Positions 6,699-15,768 of a stretch of DNA of 15,785 bases are shown one piece after another (position 1 is the stretch's first letter; the number at the start of each line of letters is the position of its first letter). Made by a program: the position numbers and the translations under genes. Source of the DNA: JBHIFB01 sp046760905 (lineage in GTDB: Bacteria; Gemmatimonadota; CAZMKB01); the NCBI GenBank assembly GCA_046760905.1, contig JBHIFB010000068.1:1-15785 (forward strand), written 5' to 3'. The notes beneath the pieces were generated by a model. That model was given only the letters and a program-made list of their open reading frames with translations. It made no database searches and had not been told where the DNA came from.

Positions 6699-8216
6699 TT
6701 ATGGAACTATCCTCACCGATACGGCGACTCGATCAAGGTAGATGCCTTCTTCATAATCTCCCAGGCTCCCGACCAGGGTGAAGAGACCCCACGGAACATT
6801 TTCCGGAGTGTCTATCCTGACGGTTCCATGGATGATCCGCCCTCCCTGAATGGAGCCGTGCAAGGGGTTTGGTATGTTGAAGTAGGAAGGTGGTACCCTG
6901 AATTCCACACCCGATGCAGCAACGATGCCGGTGAACCAGAGATCTCCCGTGATCGTGGTGTCGGTTACATTGGTCACGGTGACATCGAGGGACAGGGAAC
7001 CGCCCCTTGGTATGACCGTCTCTCCCATGGGTATGAGGGAGAGCGTGACGGTCGGTGTGCTGTTAGTCAGGTGGAAGACCTCGGTGCTATCACCGACCAG
7101 ACCTTCGCTGTTCACATAGAACACGTGTACCCCGCCAGAACCATCAACGGCGAGGGAGGGACTGTAATTCTCCCATTCTCCGGTGATCTGCTGGCTGCTC
7201 CATGATCCGCTCTGGTTTGTGGAATAGAATATTGTTCCAGTCAACATATTACCGCTCACCTCCTCCCAGGTAATGTGGGAGTTGGCGTACCAGTCCACAC
7301 CGAGAACTGGAGTGGTCGCGCTGTAAGTTCCCGTGGCAAGCTCTCTCGGTGACCAGGTAAGGCCCCGGTCCGAACTCTGTGTGTGATAGACATGGTAGGG
7401 GAATCCCCACCCATCGTTCCCGCTCATAGCCAGGTAACAGGCGCCGTAGTAATCTGTGAGAACCCAGGAGTTGAAATCCTCTGTGTTTGAGCTGGGAAGT
7501 TCCTGAATTGTCCACTCGCCGCTGGCGTTGGTTGCCTGGTGGATGTGGTAGTCACCGAAGTTGCCACCGCGGTATGCGATCTGGACAACCCCGTTCTGGG
7601 AAACGGAGATGCTGGGGGCCGCTCCGGTCCAAAAGTCTCCGATGTATGAATCGGTGAGTGCCTCAACCTCCCAGCTTCCCGAACTCCGGTTCCCGTAGAA
7701 GATCTTGCCCTCCCCGCTCTGGGTGTCGAAACCGGCCCAGCAGACATGCGGTATGTTATCCCCATCGACAGCCACGACCGGGTGGACATCCGTCGTCCCG
7801 TTGAAGGTGACCCGTTCGGTGATCCAGGATCCAGATGCATTCGTTGCATAGTAGACCTCTCCCGCATCTCCACTCCCCCTGAGCCAGACAACATGGGAGG
7901 AGCCGTTCGTGTGAACGGCGATATCAGGCTTTGAACAGATGAGGTTACCCGCTGTGAGAGCTATGATTTCCCCCCACCCTCCACTTGTTCCTTCCATGTA
8001 TATTACCTGCTGTCCACCTGAATCGGGGTTCTCACGAGTCCAGGTGAGATGGATGAGATCGTTCCCGTCGATGGCGACACTTCCCGGATTGGTCCACTCC
8101 TCGTAGTCATTGAATGTGATTCTCTCAGGCTGACCCCACTGGGCTTCCCCTGAAGTGGTCGAGGTGATAATCAGCATGGGAATCAGAACGATTGCGATGA
8201 GACTTGCCTTTTCCAT
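6699..8216 (-). CDS. Secreted sialidase-like beta-propeller protein with C-terminal Ig-like module
   Basis: The ATG at 8216 (AGAGGAGA 3 bases upstream) gives 505 residues. A further 29 upstream codons are open but contain the promoter. Residues 1-25 form a signal peptide (cleavage near GEA-QW). About seven repeats of 40-45 residues follow (near 43, 96, 145, 200, 250, 302 and 352). They follow the pattern PxxAVDGxxxxHVxW, then xxIYYxTNxSGxWxxExxT, which fits a seven-bladed propeller related to sialidase/Asp-box folds. No full set of sialidase catalytic residues was identified, so binding rather than hydrolysis is likely. Residues 390-505 (VIPRGGSLSLDVTVTN, then NPLHG) form an Ig-like domain of the kind seen at the ends of secreted proteins in uncultured FCB-type bacteria. 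It resembles the end of the broken gene at 13939. GC content appears higher than in the left block. Confidence 0.88.
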   Translation of the reverse strand: MEKASLIAIVLIPMLIITSTTSGEAQWGQPERITFNDYEEWTNPGSVAIDGNDLIHLTWTRENPDSGGQQVIYMEGTSGGWGEIIALTAGNLICSKPDIAVHTNGSSHVVWLRGSGDAGEVYYATNASGSWITERVTFNGTTDVHPVVAVDGDNIPHVCWAGFDTQSGEGKIFYGNRSSGSWEVEALTDSYIGDFWTGAAPSISVSQNGVVQIAYRGGNFGDYHIHQATNASGEWTIQELPSSNTEDFNSWVLTDYYGACYLAMSGNDGWGFPYHVYHTQSSDRGLTWSPRELATGTYSATTPVLGVDWYANSHITWEEVSGNMLTGTIFYSTNQSGSWSSQQITGEWENYSPSLAVDGSGGVHVFYVNSEGLVGDSTEVFHLTNSTPTVTLSLIPMGETVIPRGGSLSLDVTVTNVTDTTITGDLWFTGIVAASGVEFRVPPSYFNIPNPLHGSIQGGRIIHGTVRIDTPENVPWGLFTLVGSLGDYEEGIYLDRVAVSVRIVP

Positions 8217-8268
8217 GATTCTCCTCTTTGTTTGAAGATGCCCGGTTTCATTGAAAATTGATAGAATG

Positions 8269-8296
8269 ATATTATCACAAAATTTAAAAATGTAAA
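8269..8296 (-). promoter_or_regulatory. Promoter of the sialidase-like propeller gene
   Basis: On the minus strand TTTACA (8296-8291), 16 bases, then TAATAT (8274-8269) preceded by TGA, an extended -10. A start near 8262 gives a leader of about 45 bases to the ATG at 8216. The remaining gap up to 8480 is AT-rich in part and shows no convincing gene or strong terminator. Confidence 0.55.
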
Positions 8297-8480
8297 GATC
8301 CAATTATAACAATTTCATGTAGACCAAATCGATACAACGAATCAGGTCCATCTTCATGGATAAACCAAGAAAAGTGAACTGCCCGAATCAGCCGGGAGCT
8401 GGATTGCCGTGTCTGGCTCAACGCTCTTATATGAGAGATTGTGAAAATTGCAGGTATTTTTTAAGTGAGCATGTCGCTTG

Positions 8481-10073
8481 CTACTGCCATTCGACCGGTT
8501 GGGCATGGATTGGGTGCCTGCTTGTCTGTCTGAATGAGTGGGCACCTGGTTCACCTATGTATGGATGATTCTCACTCCGGCCTGAAGCATCCTCCGCATG
8601 GATGAAGTAGTGAATGACTGTGCCGCTTGAATAGGATGGAATGTAAGCTTCATACTCGTAGCCGCCTGTATAATCCATCTCCACCGATTCCCAGGTGCCA
8701 TCTGTGGTCCAGTACAGGGCCGGCGTGTTGTTTATTAGCTCCTCGCCGCTGTAAGGTATGACCTGGGCCTCGATTAGAAAACCTTCATCTGAAGGAGGAC
8801 CATCCTCAAGCGGTGTATGGTTGATATAGAGCATGTACCTATCGGTAATACCCATTACCCGACAGTGCAGTGCATCGGTCGAATACCAGGAACCTTCGAA
8901 TCCAAGGACTTCGTAACCGGGCATAGCTTCTTCATAGGAGGCTATCGCATCGTCGTCCCATACGCTGCCTGTGATCGGCACCAACACCTTGTCATTCAGT
9001 ATGAGTGAGTTGATATAGGGCTGGCCGGAGGGGGCATAGACCCTCACCACGTTGTAACTCGTACCATAACAACTGGTCTGACTCTCGAAGTAATCAACCG
9101 CATCTTCTATCTCATCGTACTGGGAATGGTTCGGCGGGACTTCGATGATCATGATAGTGTTCGGCGAGAGATACTTGCCCCAGCAGTCGATGTGCTGAAT
9201 ATATTCGCCCAGTACGTCGGGAACCACATGGTAGGTGTGAATTCCAAGATAGTCCTGAACCAGCAGTTCGATATCGTCGGGCGTCTTGTCCGGATTCTCA
9301 GTCCATACCAGGTCGGTAGAAATTGCAATACCCTGCCCATCCGTCATATAATTGCCGCCTGCGGTTATCAGATCCATACCGTAAACAGGGATGTCATTTG
9401 CCGAGCCATACTCTACGGGAATCTCATCATCATTCGGACGCGGTCGGTTGTAAATGACATCCACAATGCCCTGTTCATCATTACCTGTAACGACAAACCA
9501 TGGACCGTAATCACGCGTCCAGTAGCTATCGGTGGGGGCTATCAGGTAACTGCAGTTGTCAATGTTCACGCCGTGATCAATGTATTGCTGATGGACGTAG
9601 TACTGCTGGCTGATGTTCGCTACAATTGTGACCACCTCCACGTCTTCTGACATCTCGGCAATGATGTCGTAAGAAATACCGAAGGGATACCGTATCAGCA
9701 CTCCCTGCATCGGCTCGAACTCGGCCGGTTGCCTGACGGGAGGCGGTGGAGCATCGGTTTTCTGGAAGCCCTCCCCGATCTCATCCAGCCGCTCTAGTTC
9801 ATCCGGTGTCAGCCAGTGCGGCAGGCTGTACGGATTGGCTCTCTCCCATTCTCTTTGCTGCTCCGGCGTGGGATAACCTGGAGGAAGACTGGTTGTTCCA
9901 TTTCTGTAAGAGCATCCGGCATCACTATTGCTGATAAGAACCGGCATCGCTGAACCTCTGGCAGGTTCATGAAGAGATTTCCACAGGTAGAGTTGTCCTC
10001 CAGATGCATGTGCGGCTGTGCTTAAGATGAGACCGTAAAAAAGACCGACTAGAACAACTTTCATCCTGTTCAT
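8481..10073 (-). CDS. Secreted peptidylarginine deiminase-like protein (PPAD/agmatine deiminase family)
   Basis: The 530-residue protein starts at the ATG at 10073 (GGGAG upstream); a GTG four codons earlier lies within the ribosome-site region. Residues 1-23 form a signal peptide (AHA-SGG). The catalytic domain spans about 115-425. WTRDYGPW holds Asp188, HIDCWGK holds His294 and Asp296, and TDALHCRVMGI holds Cys404. These are the Asp/His/Cys set of the guanidino-group-modifying family that includes Porphyromonas gingivalis PPAD, which turns peptidyl-arginine to citrulline. Residues 430-513 look like the Ig-like domain that follows the catalytic domain in PPAD. The last 17 residues (RQTSRH onward) are low in predicted structure and carry no obvious sorting domain. 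The gene lies 46 bases after the 1098-residue propeller gene and is probably co-transcribed. Exported location favours a protein or peptide substrate over free agmatine, which is inference. Confidence 0.9.
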   Translation of the reverse strand: MNRMKVVLVGLFYGLILSTAAHASGGQLYLWKSLHEPARGSAMPVLISNSDAGCSYRNGTTSLPPGYPTPEQQREWERANPYSLPHWLTPDELERLDEIGEGFQKTDAPPPPVRQPAEFEPMQGVLIRYPFGISYDIIAEMSEDVEVVTIVANISQQYYVHQQYIDHGVNIDNCSYLIAPTDSYWTRDYGPWFVVTGNDEQGIVDVIYNRPRPNDDEIPVEYGSANDIPVYGMDLITAGGNYMTDGQGIAISTDLVWTENPDKTPDDIELLVQDYLGIHTYHVVPDVLGEYIQHIDCWGKYLSPNTIMIIEVPPNHSQYDEIEDAVDYFESQTSCYGTSYNVVRVYAPSGQPYINSLILNDKVLVPITGSVWDDDAIASYEEAMPGYEVLGFEGSWYSTDALHCRVMGITDRYMLYINHTPLEDGPPSDEGFLIEAQVIPYSGEELINNTPALYWTTDGTWESVEMDYTGGYEYEAYIPSYSSGTVIHYFIHAEDASGRSENHPYIGEPGAHSFRQTSRHPIHAQPVEWQ

Positions 10074-10119
10074 CGTTTCTCCCACCTAGATGTTTTTATA
10101 TGGTCGAAAGATGCGATCA

Positions 10120-13100
10120 TCAAAGAGGCAAGGCGACCTTGTGCACCGCCTTTCCCCTCTCTGTCACCTCGATAACCTGGTCGGCCGCTATGTCGGTGAG
10201 GGTCTGGACCCTCCCGCTCGGCCACTCGATCCTGATCTGATCTGCGATCGTCTCGGTTCCAAGGCCGAAGAACTGTGTAGGATCATCCATAGAGAAGAAG
10301 CCCGACCCACCGGACACCTCTCTCACAATGCTTCTCCCGTTCACCGTCACCGTTATCCTCGCTCCGACAGCGTCTTTGTTGCTCACCCTTCCAACCAGAG
10401 CGACACCCAGATAGTGGTAGATGTTCCCGTCATTCACATAGAGCCTGTTCGCGGCGAACTGTGACCTCGCTATGTAGTAGTCGAGATCTCCATCTGCATC
10501 CACGTCGGCCACTGCAGCGCCCTCGCCGAGCGAGGAATCAGTGAGTCCGGCACCGCCTGAGGCTTCGGTGAACTGACCGGAACCGTCATTCACATAGAAT
10601 AGGACACCCGTGCCCGTAGTAAGTAGGAGGTCGGCGTCGCCGTCCTTGTCCATATCGGCCCAGGTTGGACATCTGCTAGTGCCGTTGTAATCGAGACCGG
10701 CCTCAGCCGCCATCTCGACGAAAGTGCCGCCCTCGTTGACATAGAGTAGGTTCGTGGCACCGAGGTTCGCAACGAAGAGGTCAAGGTCCTCGTCTCCGTC
10801 TATATCTTCCCATGCAACACCGGCACCTGGCCCATCATCATCGAGCCCAAGAGAGGGAGCCACGTCTATGAAAGTACCGTTACCCTGATTCTCATAGAGA
10901 ATGTTTGAACCCAGGTTGACGGATATGAAGAGATCCAGATCCCCGTCATCGTCGTAATCTGCCCAGGCCGCCCCCCTGTGGGGACCGGTTCCCGAGAAGC
11001 CGGCTGAAGAATCTGCCCTCTCGAATGTGCCGTCTCCTAGGTTTCGAAAGAGGAAGTTCTGGGCATAGCGGTTCGCGACGAAGATGTCGATGTTTCCGTC
11101 GAGATCGTAGTCTGCCCAGGCCACAGCCTGACTGTATGATGTTCCTCCGTCAACTCCGGCGCTCGAGGCAACGTCTGTGAAAGTTCCGTCGCCGTTATTC
11201 CTATATAGCCTGTTCGGGGCGTTCTTGTTCGACACATATAGGTCCAGGTCACCATCTTCGTCGTAATCGGCCCAGGATGGGGAGAAGCTGCTCGCCTCAT
11301 CGCCGGTGCCTGAAGAGATGGTCACATCGGCAAAAAGAGCCCCACCCTGGTTCTGGTAGAGGACGTTGGCGCCGCTCATGTTTGCTACGTAGAGATCGAT
11401 GAGTCCGTCACCATCGAAGTCGCCCCAGGCTGTGCCCTGCCCGAACCCGGGATCGTCAACCCCCGATGAGCCGGAGGTCTCTGTGAAGGTGGCGATCGAG
11501 AGCAGCGGGAAGTCGAGCACGGTGACCTCACCCTCGAGTACTATGACGTCCTGCCTCGAATCTGGGAGGTAAGGAAGGTCGGGTACGACTCTAACATCGT
11601 AAGTCCCCTCGGGGAGCACGAATTCATAGAAGCCTGTAACCGGATCCGTTTGCGTCTGGAGGACCGGGGTCCCCAGGTAGACAATTGTTACCATGGCCTG
11701 GATCCCATCTCCGGTCTCGAGATCCGTCACGGAGCCATTCAGGGTACCGGGATTTTGGGGAACAAGTTCGACATCGTGAATCGTCGTGCCGTTGTGGGTC
11801 ACTACGACCTGTGATGTATCAGGCATGAAACCGAATTTCGTGGCCGTGACAGTGATCGTATCCAGATAGTTACTCCAGATCGAGTAATATCCTGTGCTGT
11901 CTGTGAATCCGGATTCTCCCGTCTCCAGCACCGCGACCTCAGCACCTGCGACCGGATTCTGGTCGCCAGCGTTTGTTATTGTGCCGGCAAGCTCGTCGGC
12001 TGCGACCTGGATCTTAGCATAGTAGACATCCTGCTCGCTGTTGAAGGTGGCCGCCCAGGCCAGATGAGCACCGGTCACATCCGAAACCATGTCGAAGTAG
12101 TCGCCCATCTTCTGCTGCTGGGGCCAGCCCACATGCGGGTCGAAGGAATCCGTCATTCTCTCGTTAGGCGACCAGGTGAGGCCGGCGTCCTCAGAATAAG
12201 AGAAGTAGAGCGATGAGTCATAACCACCGGGATCGTCACGCGTGTCCAGCCAGATCACATCAATCCGGCCATTTGGGGCCACCGACATTGTGCCGAACCA
12301 CTGGTAGGCACTGGTACCAGGGTCGTCGTTGACCCGGACCGGTGGACTCCACGTGGCACCGCCGTCGGTGCTACGAGAGAACATGACATCGAGCGGGTCG
12401 GGACTGGAAGAGCGGACAACAGATGCCAGCAGATAGACGTTGCCGCGTGTTGGGCCATCCGAATGGTCGACTGCGATCCATGCCTGCCCGAGAAGCCCGC
12501 CAGGGTTGGGGCCGCCGCCATAACCGAGATAACCATCCAGGTCTACTGTCGTGGAGAAATCCCAGGTCACAGGCTGGCCGGGGTCCTGGGCACTTGTAGA
12601 TTTCGCCACCACGAAATCGTAGTATCCCTCGCCACAGACATAGAGCTCGCCATCCGGCCCAACTGCCAGGGTTCCCCAGGACGGATCGTCCGGTATCGTC
12701 TCGCAGTCCTCGAAACTGTCACCGCCATCGGTTGAGCGGGTGAAAAAACCTGGATAACAAATACTGTAGAAACTCGTCCAGTATGCATAGATGTGACCAT
12801 CGCCTATGCCGCCTGATTTATCTATGGTCATCCACTGCTTGTCGCCACCGTGCGCATAGGTGCCCGAATCCCAGGTAGCACCCCCATCGGTGGATCTGAA
12901 AACGTGGCACCAGAAATCCGACCAATCGGTGGTCAGGCTGTTGAAGTAGAAGGTGCCGTCTGAGTCAGAGTCCAGTACGGGATCGGAACGGAATACACCC
13001 GGCTCGATCACTCCGGGAAACGTCCAGGTCTGACCGCTGTCCGTGGTGTAGCCGTATCCGGCCTGGCGGAAGTCGCTGTTTATTGTATCGAATTGGCGCC

Positions 13101-13416
13101 ATCCGATACACATTTTGCTGGGATCGGTAGGGTCGATGGCGATGGAAGGCTCGTTGGCCGCATCGCCGACGATGTTATCACCCGATTCATCAACGTTCAC
13201 CTGAGTGGTGAAAAAGCCGGTCTCTCGAAAGCTGTAAGCCGGTGACCTTGGCTGATCCTCGCGGGATACGGGGATGTATTCATCGTTTGGGAACTCAAGC
13301 CGTTCTACCGGGGCTCGTTGTACAGTAGCTTTTCTCTCAGCCTCCTGGGTCGGAGCGAGAGTGTAAAGGAACATGACTGTAGCAAGTGCCGTAAAAGTAA
13401 ACAAGCGGTAAAACAT
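10120..13416 (-). CDS. Large secreted protein: Asp-box propeller, carboxypeptidase-regulatory-like domains, FG-GAP/VCBS propeller and ASPIC/UnbV domain
   Basis: The 1098-residue protein starts at the ATG at 13416 with AGGAGG 8 bases upstream. Residues 1-26 are a signal peptide. Residues 75-470 carry five Asp-box motifs (124, 175, 228, 349 and 408; for example STDGGATW), a sialidase-like propeller. Two carboxypeptidase-regulatory-like beta-sandwiches follow (475-552 and 557-640). Residues 645-995 hold seven FG-GAP/VCBS repeats, each with a calcium-type motif such as ADYDEDGDLDLYV; the fifth (EDIDGDEDLDLF) has lost one Gly. Seven repeats fit a complete integrin-like propeller. Residues 1003-1085 match the ASPIC/UnbV domain (GARITV, FGLG, IEWPSG). 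The whole suggests a calcium-dependent cell-surface or secreted adhesion or binding protein without an evident catalytic centre. It heads an operon with the arginine-deiminase-like gene, driven by the promoter at 13509-13537. Confidence 0.92.
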   Translation of the reverse strand: MFYRLFTFTALATVMFLYTLAPTQEAERKATVQRAPVERLEFPNDEYIPVSREDQPRSPAYSFRETGFFTTQVNVDESGDNIVGDAANEPSIAIDPTDPSKMCIGWRQFDTINSDFRQAGYGYTTDSGQTWTFPGVIEPGVFRSDPVLDSDSDGTFYFNSLTTDWSDFWCHVFRSTDGGATWDSGTYAHGGDKQWMTIDKSGGIGDGHIYAYWTSFYSICYPGFFTRSTDGGDSFEDCETIPDDPSWGTLAVGPDGELYVCGEGYYDFVVAKSTSAQDPGQPVTWDFSTTVDLDGYLGYGGGPNPGGLLGQAWIAVDHSDGPTRGNVYLLASVVRSSSPDPLDVMFSRSTDGGATWSPPVRVNDDPGTSAYQWFGTMSVAPNGRIDVIWLDTRDDPGGYDSSLYFSYSEDAGLTWSPNERMTDSFDPHVGWPQQQKMGDYFDMVSDVTGAHLAWAATFNSEQDVYYAKIQVAADELAGTITNAGDQNPVAGAEVAVLETGESGFTDSTGYYSIWSNYLDTITVTATKFGFMPDTSQVVVTHNGTTIHDVELVPQNPGTLNGSVTDLETGDGIQAMVTIVYLGTPVLQTQTDPVTGFYEFVLPEGTYDVRVVPDLPYLPDSRQDVIVLEGEVTVLDFPLLSIATFTETSGSSGVDDPGFGQGTAWGDFDGDGLIDLYVANMSGANVLYQNQGGALFADVTISSGTGDEASSFSPSWADYDEDGDLDLYVSNKNAPNRLYRNNGDGTFTDVASSAGVDGGTSYSQAVAWADYDLDGNIDIFVANRYAQNFLFRNLGDGTFERADSSAGFSGTGPHRGAAWADYDDDGDLDLFISVNLGSNILYENQGNGTFIDVAPSLGLDDDGPGAGVAWEDIDGDEDLDLFVANLGATNLLYVNEGGTFVEMAAEAGLDYNGTSRCPTWADMDKDGDADLLLTTGTGVLFYVNDGSGQFTEASGGAGLTDSSLGEGAAVADVDADGDLDYYIARSQFAANRLYVNDGNIYHYLGVALVGRVSNKDAVGARITVTVNGRSIVREVSGGSGFFSMDDPTQFFGLGTETIADQIRIEWPSGRVQTLTDIAADQVIEVTERGKAVHKVALPL

Positions 13417-13508
13417 TATTCACGCCTCCTAGGAAGATCCAATACGAAACCGGTTGGATGAGAACCGTCGAAAGTAAGGTTTAAAATAAGCCTTCACTCG
13501 GCATAACG

Positions 13509-13537
13509 ATTATACCTCACTTCTTGGCTTGTGTCAA
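13509..13537 (-). promoter_or_regulatory. Consensus sigma-70 promoter of the large propeller/PAD operon
   Basis: On the minus strand TTGACA (13537-13532), exactly 17 bases, then TATAAT (13514-13509): both hexamers and the spacing are perfect consensus. Transcription should start near 13502, giving a leader of about 85 bases before the ATG at 13416. Confidence 0.88.
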
Positions 13538-13541
13538 GCCA
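13525..13541. promoter_or_regulatory. Perfect dyad overlapping the -35 element, candidate operator
   Basis: TGGCTTG-TGT-CAAGCCA is a perfect inverted repeat with 7-base arms and a 3-base centre, lying over the -35 hexamer of the operon promoter. Its position suits a repressor site. Part of the symmetry comes from TTGACA itself, but the outer arm bases are not required by the promoter. Confidence 0.5.
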
Positions 13542-13938
13542 GCTGGTGCCTAGACAGCGATTCCGCAAAGCTTTTTATCATTTGGCATTTTTGTAATTAG
13601 AGAGATGAAGAAATGAAGTGATCAGCAAGTTAATAATGGATTAGAGTATTGTAATGTGATACAAATACTTAGAAAGAAGGGGATAGTTCCCGCATGAATG
13701 ATCTATGATAATTAGTTACGATTATCTTTTATGTGAGAATGAACAAGATTTCACCTCTCACCCGGGGGGTCACCCACCACTAGCCATGGGTCTCGGTTTT
13801 CTCTTCCCACCTTCCTGCGAGCTATAATTAAAACTCGTATATGAAAAACAGGTACGGATAACCTCACGGAATTTACTCTTGATAAAAGTTCTTTCAGATT
13901 TGACATTGGGGGTAGGTTTAGAGAGGGCAAGTGTAATT
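13542..13938. other. AT-rich non-coding stretch
   Basis: About 400 bases between the operon promoter and the end of the broken FG-GAP gene. No ORF with a ribosome site or recognisable protein is present on either strand. It contains a short GC-rich island (about 13760-13800) with three GGTGA units in the minus reading. No strong terminator hairpin was found. Confidence 0.5.
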
Positions 13939-15281
13939 TTAGAAACTGCTATCAATTACATTCACCATTGAAGAATCCATATCCATGATGTTATGGATTG
14001 AAGTCCCGGCAGGAAGAAGAAAACGATAACCTCCAAGAGGAGTATTCAAAGGAACATAAAGCGATCGAGTTATGGAAAAATCTGAGAGAAGCTCCTGATG
14101 AAAAGAAAACGGTCCAAAGAGCGGATTGTTCGCATATGGCTCACCATTGGGCATTCTGAGAAAGAGAGCCGTATCAAACGATTGAAACACCACGTTTCTG
14201 TTGGTGAAAGTTGCGGTCAGATCGAAGGAACTACCACGAGTCACTGTTACGGTGTCGGGCGATAGATCAACATTTATCGGATTCTCTGTGGGAAGGAGAA
14301 ACCCCGAGTTATTCGTGTGAAAGGGACTCTGATAAATGTAAGGCCAGTCTTTTTGATCTTTCGCATAGCTATAAGGAAGGTCCCACACATGGATGTAACA
14401 GTCACCAAAAAAGATATATCCATAATCAGTAACAGCTCAAATCTCAAGGTCATCATCTTGATCTAGATCTACAATACAAGGTGCATATGCAGCACCTTCA
14501 TAGCCTATCGAAATAGGAAATCCCGGCACCATCGTTCCATCAGGGTTGTATCCAAGAACGTAGCCGCTACACTGGAAGTCCGGACATGCGTCATATCCAG
14601 CCATAACAATTTCCTTCTCCCCGTCATAATCGATATCACTGACCACTACAGATTGATATCCTCGAACACTCATCCCCTCCGGCTGGGGCCATCCCGGAAG
14701 CGGTGCAGCTGTTACTCCATCCAGGACGTATATATTGATGCTATCAGGCCAGCCAAAGTTAGCAATTACTTCAAGGGCGCTATCTCCAACAACGTCAGCC
14801 AGCACAACACCGAAAACGTCCCAGGAAGAAGTGGCTTCCCAGGGCCAGTTAGGCTTATCGTTTCCAAAACGATCCCAGGCATATACTTTTTGATGGATGG
14901 TTCCCACAACTATCTCAACCTCCCCATCAGCATCAATATCGCCTAGGCAGGAGCGCACTCAGAAAAACGTTCTAGTTCATCTTTTGGCCAGCCATCCACA
15001 GGTGTACCGTCATGATGCCAGGCAAAAACAAAACAGGGACGCTCAAGTGCACCATGCACAATTTCAAGATCTCCATCCCCGTCAATATCCCCCACGTTCA
15101 CACTCGATTTCCCGGCTTGTCCATCTTCGATAAGAACAGGAAAACCTTCGAGTTCAGGGAAAAATGGAGGTGTGCTTGACATATCCCGACTGAATGAAGA
15201 AATACTCACACTAGATATCAATATAATAAGTGCAATTAAATATAAGAGTCTCAATTTCACTGATTTACTCGGCCACTTCAT
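13939..15281 (-). pseudogene. Broken secreted FG-GAP repeat protein (frameshift and in-frame TGA)
   Basis: Three pieces form one protein of about 447 residues. The first frame starts at the ATG at 15281 with a signal peptide (MKWPSKSVKLRLLYLIALI) and runs into a TAG at 14943. The second frame picks up at once with LGDIDADGEVEIVV, so restoring one base near 14943-14949 gives APALGDIDADGEVEIV, the standard repeat sequence. In that second frame a TGA at 14437-14439 interrupts DLEI/AVTDYGYIFFG, and the frame continues open to the TAA at 13939. The protein has FG-GAP repeats with calcium-type motifs (GDIDGDGDLEIV, GDIDADGEVEIV, SDIDYDGEKEIV, VDLDQDDDLEI). Its C-terminal Ig-like module of about 110 residues (VTVTRGSSFDLTATFTN, NPLFG) resembles the end of the gene at 6699. 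Two lesions suggest real decay; sequencing error cannot be excluded. TGA is a normal stop elsewhere in the window, for example at 10120. Confidence 0.82.
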
Positions 15282-15287
15282 GTTCTA

Positions 15288-15653
15288 TTACGGTAACCCC
15301 ATGAATACTTCATGCCGATGCATAGTACCTGGATACACCTTGGCCCAGCTATCTACAGTTCTCTCTCCAATTCGAAAATTTGTTGTTACCACATAACTAT
15401 AAGCCGGGAAATGATCTATGTAATACGGAATATCGGGGTGAGCAATTGGAAGGATGTCAGGGTCAGGGATACCCTCCTCAAAAAGACGCATTACAACTAC
15501 ACCGTTATATGGCTCTTTTTCAGTACTTTCTTGTTGTGTAGTGACATAAGCTAAAGGTTCGATTAATCCAAATACTAGTGCATGTTCTAGCGCAAGCAGA
15601 AAGAACGAAGCGTATATTATCACAAAAGTCGATGTTAAGATTCTCCTCTTCAT
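15288..15653 (-). CDS. Small exported protein of unknown function
   Basis: The 121-residue protein starts at the ATG at 15653 with AGAGG 5 bases upstream. Residues 1-35 are basic then strongly hydrophobic (MKRRILTSTFVIIYASFFLL), a signal peptide or anchor. The mature part (about 86 residues) has YNGVVVMRLFEEG and PDILPIAHPDIPYYIDHFP, and no family I can name. It ends TAA followed directly by TAG, and the ATG of the broken FG-GAP gene begins 6 bases after the TAA, so the two were probably translated as a pair. It may have been an accessory to that secreted protein. Confidence 0.7.
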   Translation of the reverse strand: MKRRILTSTFVIIYASFFLLALEHALVFGLIEPLAYVTTQQESTEKEPYNGVVVMRLFEEGIPDPDILPIAHPDIPYYIDHFPAYSYVVTTNFRIGERTVDSWAKVYPGTMHRHEVFMGLP

Positions 15654-15768
15654 GGTGGCCTCTACTTTTTAAGTGATTGTGGCTTTATCGAAAATGGTAA
15701 TGTCATAAATTTCCTGTAAAAAGAGAGAGTCCTCCAGTATATTTAGGAACAGAACCTTTAACCAAGAG

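Noticed and set aside
8217..8303. 29-codon upstream extension of the sialidase-like propeller gene
   Set aside because: The extension runs through the promoter, while the internal ATG at 8216 has a strong ribosome site and begins a signal peptide.
8356..8568. Plus-strand 70-codon Cys-rich ORF
   Set aside because: No ribosome site, overlaps the end of the deiminase gene, and the cysteines do not form a recognisable zinc motif.
13770..13955. Minus-strand 61-codon ORF after the broken FG-GAP gene
   Set aside because: No ribosome site, overlaps the end of the FG-GAP frame, and resembles no family.
14437..14439. TGA as a recoded selenocysteine or tryptophan codon
   Set aside because: TGA ends other genes here (4855, 10120), no SECIS-like hairpin is evident after it, and a frameshift in the same gene favours decay.
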